Positions 6,357 to 13,323 of a stretch of 20,813 nucleotides of DNA are shown piece by piece (within the stretch, counting starts at the first letter, position 1; every line of letters begins with the position of its first letter). The notes below the pieces were generated by a model. That model was given only the letters and a program-made list of their open reading frames with translations, did not search any database and was not told the DNA's origin. The translations under genes were made by a program, and so were the position numbers. The stretch spans positions 1-20,813 of the forward strand of contig CAZFQG010000114.1 in assembly GCA_964520785.1 (NCBI GenBank), given 5' to 3'. Origin of the DNA: CAZFQG01 sp964520785 (GTDB lineage Bacteria; Planctomycetota; Planctomycetia; Pirellulales; Thermoguttaceae).

Positions 6357-8170
6357 CGGTTTTCGAGACGGCGTTCGGCTTCCGCGACCATTTCGGCGGC
6401 CCACGGCTTGTCACCGTAGAGGGTGACGACCGCTTCATAGACCCGCGCGGCGGCCTGGGGATCGGTTTTCCCGACTTCGGCCGCCGATTCCAGTTGGGCG
6501 CGAATCAAATCCAGTTGCGATTGCGCCCGCGCCGCGAGCCGTTTTTCGAGTTCCTCGACCCGGCGCCGAGCCAATTTCACGTACTGGGCGTTGGGACCCG
6601 ATTGCTCGCCCCCGGTCCCGTAAAGGTCGACGATCGCCTTGAGCTTCACCAGACCGGCCTCGGGGGAGATCTGAATCAGTTGAAGAGCTTCGAGGAAATC
6701 GTGGTGGATCGGCAATTGAGTCTTGGTCGACGACGACCCTCGTGCGTTCCGCTCCAGTTTCCGCTCCAGGCGGTGGAGATCGATTTCGTTGGTGTACCGC
6801 CGCAGGAGCTTGGCGCGTGAATCATTGGGATAGGTCGTCAAGAACTCCCGGATGTCCTTTTCCGCGTCCAGCAACGACTGAGTCGATCCGTCCTCCGTCG
6901 TCGCCTGAATCCGCGAGAAGAGCCCGTCCGGGCTGGGTGGCTGTAAGGCATACCAAACCGCGAATCCGACCGCCAGAAGCGAGGCCGCCAATATCCACGT
7001 TTGGATCGAAATAAGGGGGTTGGATTCCTCGGGCGCGTCACCCGACGCGAACTGGTCCAGTTCCTCCTCCTTGACCAGGGTGAAGCGCGTCGCGCCGGGC
7101 TCGGTCCGGGTCCGTTGCTCCGGCGGAACCTCCGCCATTCGGGGCACGTCCTCGGAAACGCACGTCAGCTCCGGTTCCTCCGAGGGCGGTCCTGGAACGG
7201 GTGGTCCGACCGCCGCGTCGCGCGTCTCCCCAACCGGAATCTCCTTTCCGAATGAACGGGTTCGCGGCAGGTTCCGAGGCTTCGACGCGGGCCCCAGTTC
7301 GAAATCGCTCTCTTCCGGGTCTTCCGACACACCCGGAATAATCTCCACGGTGTCTTCCACGCTACGCAACTGCCGGAGGAGGACCAGGGCGTTCGGATAG
7401 CGATCGTCCGGAGACTTCTGAAGCAACCGATCGATCACCTGCGCCAACGGCACCGGGACGGACGGGACAAGCCGCTTCACCGAGATCGGTTGCTCCTCGC
7501 GGTGTTTCCGGAGCATTTCCGCGAGGGACCGGGCCTGGAACGGCGGGCGCCGCGCCAGACAGGCATACATCACGGCGCCCAGGCTCCACAAATCGGCGCG
7601 GGGGTCGATCGGGCGCCCCTCCGCCTGCTCCGGTGCCATGTAATCGACCGTTCCGATGACGCTCCCCGGAGAGGTCATCTGGCTGATCCCGAAAAGCCTC
7701 GCGATCCCGAAGTCGGACAGTTTCGCGACGCCATCCACGGAAACGAGGATATTCGCCGGCTTGATGTCGCGGTGGATGATTCCCCGGTCGTGGGCGTGCT
7801 TGAGGGCTTGGGCGAGTTCCTTGCTGAACCGCAGCACGGAGGGCCAGTCGAACCGGCGGCCCGCTTTGATGAGCTGATCGATACTTTGGCCTTCCACCAA
7901 CTCCATGGCGAAAAACAGCTCTTCTCCCTGGTGTCCAAAGCCCAGCAGCCGGACGATATTGGGATGCCGCAGCCGCCGGAGGGTCTCGATCTCCGCCTCG
8001 AAACGGCGACGGAAATCGGCGTCGTGGCCCAACCGCGAAGGGAGCATCTTCAAGGCGACCTTTTCATCGCTGTCGACGTCCCTCCCCTCGTAGACCACCC
8101 CCATCCCTCCGCGACCCAAAGCGCGGATGATCTCGTAAGGACCAAGCTGTTCCGGAAGGTTGCCAGGCAT
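6353..8170 (-). CDS. Membrane-anchored PknB-like serine/threonine protein kinase
   Basis: 605 aa. The cytoplasmic kinase domain spans about residues 12-275: glycine loop LGRGGMGVVY (18-27), ATP Lys41, helix-C Glu60, catalytic loop HRDIKPAN with Asp135, DFG at 153-155, and GTVDYMAPEQ in the activation segment. A low-complexity acidic linker (about 290-385) follows. One transmembrane helix (WILAASLLAVGFAVWYAL, about 390-408) leads to an outer segment of about 190 residues rich in charged helices, probably a helical-repeat or coiled-coil sensor. No PASTA or WD repeats are seen. I chose ATG 8170 because LGPYEII follows directly, as in homologues; an in-frame GTG at 8239 would add 23 atypical residues. 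No strong ribosome site is visible. Targets are unknown. Confidence 0.93.
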   Translation of the reverse strand: MPGNLPEQLGPYEIIRALGRGGMGVVYEGRDVDSDEKVALKMLPSRLGHDADFRRRFEAEIETLRRLRHPNIVRLLGFGHQGEELFFAMELVEGQSIDQLIKAGRRFDWPSVLRFSKELAQALKHAHDRGIIHRDIKPANILVSVDGVAKLSDFGIARLFGISQMTSPGSVIGTVDYMAPEQAEGRPIDPRADLWSLGAVMYACLARRPPFQARSLAEMLRKHREEQPISVKRLVPSVPVPLAQVIDRLLQKSPDDRYPNALVLLRQLRSVEDTVEIIPGVSEDPEESDFELGPASKPRNLPRTRSFGKEIPVGETRDAAVGPPVPGPPSEEPELTCVSEDVPRMAEVPPEQRTRTEPGATRFTLVKEEELDQFASGDAPEESNPLISIQTWILAASLLAVGFAVWYALQPPSPDGLFSRIQATTEDGSTQSLLDAEKDIREFLTTYPNDSRAKLLRRYTNEIDLHRLERKLERNARGSSSTKTQLPIHHDFLEALQLIQISPEAGLVKLKAIVDLYGTGGEQSGPNAQYVKLARRRVEELEKRLAARAQSQLDLIRAQLESAAEVGKTDPQAAARVYEAVVTLYGDKPWAAEMVAEAERRLENR

Positions 8171-8519
8171 CAATAATCCACGGGTGAAGATAAAAAACGG
8201 CAATCGCCTCGCTTGCCCCTCCAGCGGCGTTCGTGCCACACGCTTCGCGGAGTCAGCCCGGCGCGAAAGGTCGGACGGGCAACCCGGTAACCGAGTCGGG
8301 CGACGCGCGATGGATATTCACGACTATAGCCGAAACCCGGAAAAAAACAAGTATCCACCCCCACGGCCTTCTGAACCGGCGTTTACGTGCACCGACATTT
8401 CTGGTCTACTACCCGTTTCCGGCGGAGAGGATTTTTCCGCATGGAAATCGATACCGAACCGGCCGTGGCGCCGGCCCTTCCGAGAACCTCAGTTCTTCCT
8501 CCGTTCACGTTACCAACCC
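8171..8519. other. Divergent intergenic region, kinase and hpnH
   Basis: 349 nt between divergent starts. An A-tract at 8341-8346 and TATAGT on the minus strand could belong to the kinase promoter. Near the hpnH end a strong ribosome-site-like GGAGAGGA (8424-8431) lies 9 nt before ATG 8441, which opens a 58-codon frame not in phase with hpnH. I see no hairpin terminator or RNA gene. Confidence 0.45.
8323..8349 (-). promoter_or_regulatory. Weak promoter candidate for the kinase gene
   Basis: On the minus strand TTGTTT (8344-8349) is followed after 15 nt by TATAGT (8323-8328). The -10 is good (5 of 6), but the spacing is short and the -35 is only moderate. The leader to ATG 8170 would be about 145 nt. 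Confidence 0.28.
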
Positions 8520-9539
8520 ATGCGGTTTCCATTTTCGCTCACGAGGAGCATTACCGGCTATCTGATGCGGCAAAGGATTCGGGGAAATCGGCGGTTTCCC
8601 CTGGTCCTCATGCTTGAACCGCTTCACGCGTGCAATCTGCGGTGCGCCGGTTGCGGACGGATCCGCGAATACGCCGACACCGTGCATCGACGGATGACGG
8701 TCGAGGAGTGCCTTTCGGCGGTTGATGAATGCGGCGCGCCGGTCGTCAGCGTTTGTGGAGGGGAGCCGCTGATCCATGGCGATCTCCCGGAACTTCTCGC
8801 GGAGATTCTCGGGAGAAGGAAGCACGTCTATCTTTGCACCAACGGCTTGCTTCTGGAAGAGAAGGCGGCCGTGTTGCCGCGCGACCCGAGACTCTACATC
8901 AACGTTCACCTCGACGGCATGGAGGCCTCGCACGACGTGTCGGTGTGCAAAAAGGGCGTTTTCGCCGCGGCCGTCAGGGGAATCAACGCGGCCCGAGGAC
9001 TGGGATTCCGGGTCTATACGAACACGACGGTCTACAAGCGGACGGACATGAACGAGATCGCCGTTCTGTTCGGCTATCTCAGCGAGCTGGGCGTCGATGG
9101 ATTCATGCTCTCCCCGGCTTTCGGGTATGCCGCCGTCGAGGATGACGACGGAAAGCCGGCCGAAGACCTCTTTCTCATCCGGGAAGAAGTCCATGCAAGA
9201 TTCCGAGAGGCGGAAGCGTTGTTGGGAGACCACAGACTTACCGCGTCGCCCATTTTCATGGATTTTCTCACCGGCCGGCGCGCTTTGACCTGTGCCGCCT
9301 GGGCGAATCCGACACGGAATATCCGAGGATGGAAGGGACCCTGCTACCTGCTCACCGACGCGCACTACGGTACGTACGCGGAGTTACTCGAATCGACGGA
9401 TTGGGAATCACTCGGCCCGGGGAAGGACCCCCGGTGTGCCAACTGCCTTACGCACTGCGGATTCGAACCGGCCGCCGTTCTCGAAGCCAATCGCCACGTG
9501 CGCGACATGTTCCGTATGGCCGTCTGGCAAATGCGCTAG
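8520..9539 (+). CDS. hpnH: HpnH, adenosyl-hopene transferase (radical SAM, hopanoid side-chain synthesis)
   Basis: 339 aa. HpnH adds the adenosyl radical from SAM to diploptene/hopene, giving adenosylhopane, the first step towards extended C35 hopanoids. Support: RRFPLVLMLEPLHACNLRC with the radical SAM motif CNLRCAGC (Cys38, Cys42, Cys45), CGAPVVSVCGGEPLIH, YINVHLDGMEASHDVSVCK, VDGFMLSPAFGY, and a Cys-rich C-terminal region with Cys258, Cys275 and CANCLTHCGFEP (Cys306, Cys309, Cys313) that aligns with the HpnH-specific extension. ATG 8520 is the first plausible start in frame (MRFPFSLTRSITGYL resembles other HpnH N-termini), although it has no visible ribosome site. No other hopanoid gene is nearby, so the partners (Shc, HpnG) must be elsewhere. 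The divergent kinase suggests no functional link. Confidence 0.9.
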   Translation: MRFPFSLTRSITGYLMRQRIRGNRRFPLVLMLEPLHACNLRCAGCGRIREYADTVHRRMTVEECLSAVDECGAPVVSVCGGEPLIHGDLPELLAEILGRRKHVYLCTNGLLLEEKAAVLPRDPRLYINVHLDGMEASHDVSVCKKGVFAAAVRGINAARGLGFRVYTNTTVYKRTDMNEIAVLFGYLSELGVDGFMLSPAFGYAAVEDDDGKPAEDLFLIREEVHARFREAEALLGDHRLTASPIFMDFLTGRRALTCAAWANPTRNIRGWKGPCYLLTDAHYGTYAELLESTDWESLGPGKDPRCANCLTHCGFEPAAVLEANRHVRDMFRMAVWQMR

Positions 9540-9544
9540 GTCCC

Positions 9545-9562
9545 CCCGGCGACCGAGCCGGG
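9545..9562 (+). terminator. GC hairpin after hpnH, terminator-like without T-tract
   Basis: CCCGGC (9545-9550) and GCCGGG (9557-9562) flank a 6-nt loop, starting 5 nt after the hpnH stop. No T-run follows, so it may only stabilise or slow transcription. It begins the 266-nt gap before the flagellar genes. Confidence 0.35.
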
Positions 9563-9675
9563 CCGGGCGGCCGTTCCCCCAGTTCAACCGCGTCTCGCCT
9601 CGGGGCTCGCCTGTGCCGAAGCTTTGCGCGCCGGCCGCCTTTCGCGTCGGAGAGATCGCTCTCGTTCACCTCCTT

Positions 9676-9695
9676 GACCTATACTTTGTTAGGTC
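9676..9695 (+). promoter_or_regulatory. Perfect dyad upstream of the flagellar block, possible operator
   Basis: GACCTA (9676-9681) and TAGGTC (9690-9695) form a perfect 6-bp dyad with an 8-nt AT-rich centre, 110 nt before the fliL start. A TTGACC hexamer overlaps the left arm, but there is no matching -10 at 16-18 nt. The form suits a dimeric regulator site or a small hairpin. I found no convincing sigma28 or sigma54 promoter in the gap. Confidence 0.3.
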
Positions 9696-9805
9696 GCACC
9701 CTCTGGCGGGGCCACCTTGCGGCAACGGCCGCTTCGCTGTCACAACCGCGCATTCGATAAGACCGCAACCTGACGCATCACGAAACCTAGGCAGCATAAA
9801 ATTCA

Positions 9806-10345
9806 ATGGGTTTTATTCGAAAATTCAAGGTAGCTGGCTTCATTCTTCTCGTGATTTGCCTGGAAATGGGGGGGATGATCCTGTTTTTCCCCAGTACGGG
9901 GGGCGGCGCGTCCGAACATCCGGAGGCCGAGGAAGCCCCGGCCAAGATCGCGGATGAGGTCCCGAGCAAGCTCGAGTCAATCGTGACCGAGTTGGGCGAG
10001 TCACCCCTCTCGGAAGAGCGGGCCCAATTGGTCGAGGTGGACTTGGGTGAGTTCGCATTAACGACCTTCCAGCCGACCTCGAACACCACGCTCCGGATTG
10101 ATTTCCACCTCTATGGGGCGGTTGACAAGGCTCAGTTTGAGGACTTCAGTGTTCTCTATGAAGAAAAAAGGCACCGTTTTCGGGACCAAGTGCTGGCCAT
10201 TTTCCGAAAATCCGAGATTACCGACCTCACGGACGCCGGGTTGGGCTTGATCAAAAGGAAGATTTTAGCGAAAACTAAGACCCTTTTTGGAAGAGACTGT
10301 CTGCGCGAGATCATTTTCAGCGACTTCTCTTTCATGGAACAATAG
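9806..10345 (+). CDS. fliL: FliL-like flagellar basal-body protein
   Basis: 179 aa. FliL is an inner-membrane protein that surrounds the stator units and supports motor torque. The protein has an N-terminal membrane helix (FKVAGFILLVICLEMGGMIL, about 7-26), a charged linker (about 35-70), and a periplasmic domain with EVDLGEFALTT, LRIDFHLYG and a C-terminal DCLREIIFSDFSFMEQ. The last resembles the conserved FliL ending in which a helix leads to a strand rich in Phe and Asp. Sequence similarity is modest, and the assignment leans on its place as first gene of the fliL-fliN-fliOPQR-flhB order. ATG 9806 has no clear ribosome site. The gap to fliN is 85 nt, where fliM usually lies. Confidence 0.72.
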   Translation: MGFIRKFKVAGFILLVICLEMGGMILFFPSTGGGASEHPEAEEAPAKIADEVPSKLESIVTELGESPLSEERAQLVEVDLGEFALTTFQPTSNTTLRIDFHLYGAVDKAQFEDFSVLYEEKRHRFRDQVLAIFRKSEITDLTDAGLGLIKRKILAKTKTLFGRDCLREIIFSDFSFMEQ

Positions 10346-10430
10346 GCTTCGCCGTGCATGGTGGAACCACGCGGTTCGCCGTGACACGCCGAGGAACGGC
10401 CCTCCGGCATCATTGGGAAAGGATTCCCTC

Positions 10431-11078
10431 ATGGGCGAAAACGCTGAAAACCAAGACGCCGCTCCCCAAACCCGATCTGCCCCCCAAATGGAAGAAGACG
10501 GCGATGCGCTTTTGGGGCAAGATGAAATCGAAAAGCTCTTAGCCGCGAGCCTGGAAAACAAACCCGACTCCAAGGGGGATGAACCGGCTGCGTCCAAGGA
10601 CTCGGAATCCGCGAAGGAATCTCAGGTCAGCGCGGATGAAATTCCTTCGCCACGGGCGGCGGGCTCCGCGGCTTCGGCGGAAGGGATCGCCCCCGGCGAT
10701 TTGGAGTACCTTTTCAATCAGGCGGAGCGGGCTTTGCGGTCGCTCGATTCTCCTTCGGAAGACGGGCTTCCCCCCGGCGTGCAACCCTTCGAGTTGGAGC
10801 CGTTCGGCGGTGCTCCGCCATCGTCGGAGATGGCCACCATTGACGTGATCCGCGACGTCGAGCTGAACGTACGGATTGAACTCGGCCGCACCCAGCTTCA
10901 GATCGAAGACGTCTTGAAACTCCGGAGGGGAGCGGTGGTCCCCCTCGATAAACTGGCGGGCGATCCGGTCGATATCTTCGTGAACGAACGCCTGATTGCA
11001 AGGGGGGAGATTCTCGTCCTCAACGACAATTTCTGCGTCCGGGTCACGGAACTCGTCGCGGAACGTGCGATCGCCTGA
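10431..11078 (+). CDS. fliN: Flagellar motor switch protein FliN with extended N-terminus
   Basis: 215 aa. FliN forms the lower ring of the C-ring and helps bind the export apparatus and CheY. The C-terminal SpoA domain (about 135-215) is clear: DVELNVRIELGRTQLQIEDV, LRRGAVVPLDKLAGDPVDIF, VNERLIARGEILVLNDNFCV, RVTEL. The N-terminus is unusually long, acidic and Ser/Ala-rich. It has LGQDEIEKLLAAS (about 27-39), similar to the LSQDEID start of FliM and FliY, and a second helical segment GDLEYLFNQAERALRSL. No CheC phosphatase domain is present, so it is not FliY. ATG 10431 has AAAGGA 8 nt upstream. Confidence 0.88.
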   Translation: MGENAENQDAAPQTRSAPQMEEDGDALLGQDEIEKLLAASLENKPDSKGDEPAASKDSESAKESQVSADEIPSPRAAGSAASAEGIAPGDLEYLFNQAERALRSLDSPSEDGLPPGVQPFELEPFGGAPPSSEMATIDVIRDVELNVRIELGRTQLQIEDVLKLRRGAVVPLDKLAGDPVDIFVNERLIARGEILVLNDNFCVRVTELVAERAIA

Positions 11079-11136
11079 GAAACGATCGGGAAAAACGTAG
11101 ACCTTTTCATCCCCTAAGTAGCGAGGAAGTGCAAGG

Positions 11137-11940
11137 ATGCCTCCGACCGCACGAATCGGCAGTCTTCTTCTGGCCGCGGCGATGACCGCGCAGGCGGTCC
11201 CCTGCCGCGCGCAGGTGTACGTTCCGGAACCGAACGATGGGCCAATGACCCGCGTCTGGCTCGATGCGCAAAAGGGGGCGCCGGCGATCGGGAAACCCAA
11301 CTCCGGTTGGGAAGGACGCGATCCTTCAGCTCCGGAGGAACGGCTGCCCGCGGTCGAGTCGTCCGATTCACCGCCGTCGTCGGCAACGAACTCCGGCGCC
11401 GCGAAGGAGACCGACCCACTCGTGACGAACGTCTCGCACGAGGAGGCGGTTCCGGATCAAGATACCGCTTCGGGGGGAGAAATCATCGAGCCGAAGCTTC
11501 TGCGGTCCGCCAACGCCATTCCCCTGCGCCGGCCCGACGGATCCGGCGAATCGCTCGAGACGTCCGCATCGTCCGGTGGGTTTGGACTCTCCGGTTGGAT
11601 CACCGTGGGGAGCAGCCTTGCGGCCGTTCTGGGACTGTTCTTCGTATTCGCTTGGTTCATGCGGCGTTCCGGCGGCGGAGTACCGAGCGCTCTTCCAAGA
11701 GAGGCGGTCGAGGTCCTGGGGCGTTCCCCACTCGGCGGCAACCGGCAAATGCAGGTCATCCGTTTCGGAAACAAGGTCGTCTTAGTCGCCGTCTCCCCGG
11801 AACACGTGGAGACGCTCGCCGAAATCAACGACCCCGTCGAGGTGGAACACCTGATCGGTCTGTGCAAACGAGCCCTTCCGGGCAGTGCCTCGCTTGCTTT
11901 CCAGAAGGCCTTCCGTGACCTGGAGCGTACGAGTGCCTGA
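11137..11940 (+). CDS. fliO: Flagellar biosynthesis protein FliO, with long periplasmic N-terminus
   Basis: 267 aa. FliO is a small membrane protein that helps assemble or stabilise FliP in the export gate. Here a signal peptide (SLLLAAAMTAQAVPCRAQ, about 9-26) leads to a disordered, Pro/Ser/acid-rich segment of about 120 residues. A single transmembrane helix (WITVGSSLAAVLGLFFVFAWF, about 155-175) follows, then the cytoplasmic FliO domain: VEVLGRSPLGGNRQMQVIRF, GNKVVLVAVSPEHVETLAEI. The family is usually shorter (about 100-200 aa) and the extension is unusual. Identity rests on the helix-plus-domain pattern and its place directly before fliP, whose GTG start lies inside the fliO end (8-nt overlap). 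Confidence 0.85.
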   Translation: MPPTARIGSLLLAAAMTAQAVPCRAQVYVPEPNDGPMTRVWLDAQKGAPAIGKPNSGWEGRDPSAPEERLPAVESSDSPPSSATNSGAAKETDPLVTNVSHEEAVPDQDTASGGEIIEPKLLRSANAIPLRRPDGSGESLETSASSGGFGLSGWITVGSSLAAVLGLFFVFAWFMRRSGGGVPSALPREAVEVLGRSPLGGNRQMQVIRFGNKVVLVAVSPEHVETLAEINDPVEVEHLIGLCKRALPGSASLAFQKAFRDLERTSA

Positions 11941-12859
11941 CGCCATCGTCCAAAGCGGTCGCTTCTCCAATCGGCCGGTCCGCACGGCATTGCACGGCGG
12001 ATTGGTGTTTTTCGCCGTGGTGTGGTGCCTGGCGGGCCTCCGGGCCCCCGCGGCGGCGCAGGAATCACGAAGCGGCGAAGCTTCGAGGAGCGCCTCCGCC
12101 GCGGATGGCGGTTCCGCTTCCTCGGAGAACAGCTTCGCCAATCAGCCGCTGGAACTGAGTTTGCCCGAAGGACTCTCCGCCGGGCCAGAGGGCTGGGCCA
12201 GTCCCGAGGGGCTCAGTTCGACCCTGCAAGTCATGCTGCTGCTGACGGTGTTGAGCCTGGCTCCGGCCATTCTGATGATGACGACCTGCTTCGTCCGGCT
12301 CGTCATTGTTCTGAGTCTCGTCCGTCAGGCGGTCGGAACACAGCAGCTCCCACCGAGTCAGGTCATCACGACGCTGTCGTTATTCGTGACGCTGTTGATC
12401 ATGATGCCGGTCTGGAAGGAGGTTTACGACACGGCGGTCGTCCCCTACACGAATAGGGAGATCACCGGCGAGGAAGCGTGGACGAACGGGATAGGACCAA
12501 TCCGGGACTTCATGGTCCTGCAAATCGAACGGACCGGGAATACGCAGGATGTCTGGCTTTTTCTCCGTTACGCGAACGTCGAGGAGGAGCCGCAAAGCTA
12601 CGAGGAAGTTCCTTTGAGGGTATTGCTTCCGGCTTTCATGCTCAGCGAACTGAAAACGGCGTTTTTGATCGGGTTTCAAATATATCTTCCGTTCGTCATC
12701 GTGGACATGGTGATCGCCGCGGTCATGGTATCGATGGGAATGCTGATGCTTCCGCCGGCGATGATTTCCCTCCCCTTCAAACTGCTGCTTTTCGTCTTGC
12801 TTGACGGATGGTACCTCGTCGTCGGAATGCTGATGGAGAGTTTCCAGCTTTACACGTAG
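11933..12859 (+). CDS. fliP: Flagellar export-gate protein FliP
   Basis: 308 aa. FliP forms, with FliQ and FliR, the helical export gate of the flagellar type III system. A signal peptide (about residues 22-44, LVFFAVVWCLAGL, then APAAAQ) and a Ser/Glu-rich spacer precede the conserved core: VLSLAPAILMMTTCFVRLVI, QLPPSQVITTLSLFVTLLIM, LPAFMLSELKTAFLIGFQIY, LPFVIVDMVIAAVMVSMGML, LPFKLLLFVLLDGWYLVVG. I set the start at GTG 11933 because GGAG lies 7 nt upstream and the signal peptide is then of normal length. This overlaps the fliO stop by 8 nt and implies translational coupling. Earlier in-frame starts would run into fliO. Confidence 0.95.
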   Translation: MPDAIVQSGRFSNRPVRTALHGGLVFFAVVWCLAGLRAPAAAQESRSGEASRSASAADGGSASSENSFANQPLELSLPEGLSAGPEGWASPEGLSSTLQVMLLLTVLSLAPAILMMTTCFVRLVIVLSLVRQAVGTQQLPPSQVITTLSLFVTLLIMMPVWKEVYDTAVVPYTNREITGEEAWTNGIGPIRDFMVLQIERTGNTQDVWLFLRYANVEEEPQSYEEVPLRVLLPAFMLSELKTAFLIGFQIYLPFVIVDMVIAAVMVSMGMLMLPPAMISLPFKLLLFVLLDGWYLVVGMLMESFQLYT

Positions 12860-12893
12860 CCGTTCGCGTTGCCTTGAAGAAGGACGATGAACC

Positions 12894-13160
12894 ATGGAAG
12901 TACAACAAGCCGTCGATCTGGGACGACACGCGCTTTGGACGGCCCTGCTAATTGGTGCCCCGGTCCTCACCGCGGGCCTGCTTGTCGGCCTGCTGATCGG
13001 TCTTCTCCAGGCCCTCACGCAGATTCAAGAGCAGACGATCGCGTTCGTTCCCAAGATCGTCGCGATGGTCGTCGTCCTCGGCCTCACGCTCCCCTGGGTG
13101 CTGGCACGCCTGGTCGACTACTCGAAGGACTTGATCTCCGGCATCCCGGGAATGTTGTAA
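12894..13160 (+). CDS. fliQ: Flagellar export-gate protein FliQ
   Basis: 88 aa, the normal length. Two membrane helices (LWTALLIGAPVLTAGLLVGL and IVAMVVVLGLTLPWVLARLV) flank the conserved loop QALTQIQEQTIAFVPKI. FliQ stacks around the FliP-FliR core of the export gate. ATG 12894 has GAAGGA 9 nt upstream. The TAA stop is followed directly by the ribosome site of a 49-codon ORF. Confidence 0.96.
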   Translation: MEVQQAVDLGRHALWTALLIGAPVLTAGLLVGLLIGLLQALTQIQEQTIAFVPKIVAMVVVLGLTLPWVLARLVDYSKDLISGIPGML

Positions 13161-13173
13161 GAGGGGATCCGCG

Positions 13174-13323
13174 ATGAACATCCGAGCGTCGAATTCGACC
13201 GAAACACGCCCCGGGCCCCCCGCGCCCGCGTTCCCGATCGACTTCCGAACGACCACCTATTCATCCATTATCCCTGGCCCGCGGCGGCCTCTCTGCGAAC
13301 CCGCCGGAATTCCTCCCCCATGA
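13174..13323 (+). CDS. Small unrecognised ORF coupled to fliR by an ATGA junction
   Basis: 49 aa, not recognised. The start ATG 13174 has a very good ribosome site, GAGGGG (13161-13166), 7 nt upstream and directly after the fliQ stop. The stop TGA (13321-13323) overlaps the fliR ATG (13320-13322) as ATGA. The fliR start itself has no ribosome site (CCTCCCCC precedes it), so translation of this ORF could deliver ribosomes to fliR. The sequence is Pro/Arg/Thr-rich (for example RPGPPAPAFP, PGPRRPL, GIPPP), has no membrane helix, and looks more like a coupling leader than a folded protein. A true small protein cannot be excluded. Confidence 0.6.
   Translation: MNIRASNSTETRPGPPAPAFPIDFRTTTYSSIIPGPRRPLCEPAGIPPP

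Noticed and set aside
8160..8519. N-terminal extension of hpnH to 8160
   Set aside because: The extra 120 residues do not resemble HpnH and would overlap the kinase start region. Homologue N-termini match from ATG 8520.
9707..9722. Sigma54-like TGGC...TTGC before fliL
   Set aside because: The spacing between the GG and GC elements is two bases too long for a sigma54 promoter.
9733..9759. Sigma28-like site TTCGATAA before fliL
   Set aside because: The -10 half matches 6 of 8, but the -35 half at the right distance (TCGCTGTC) does not match.
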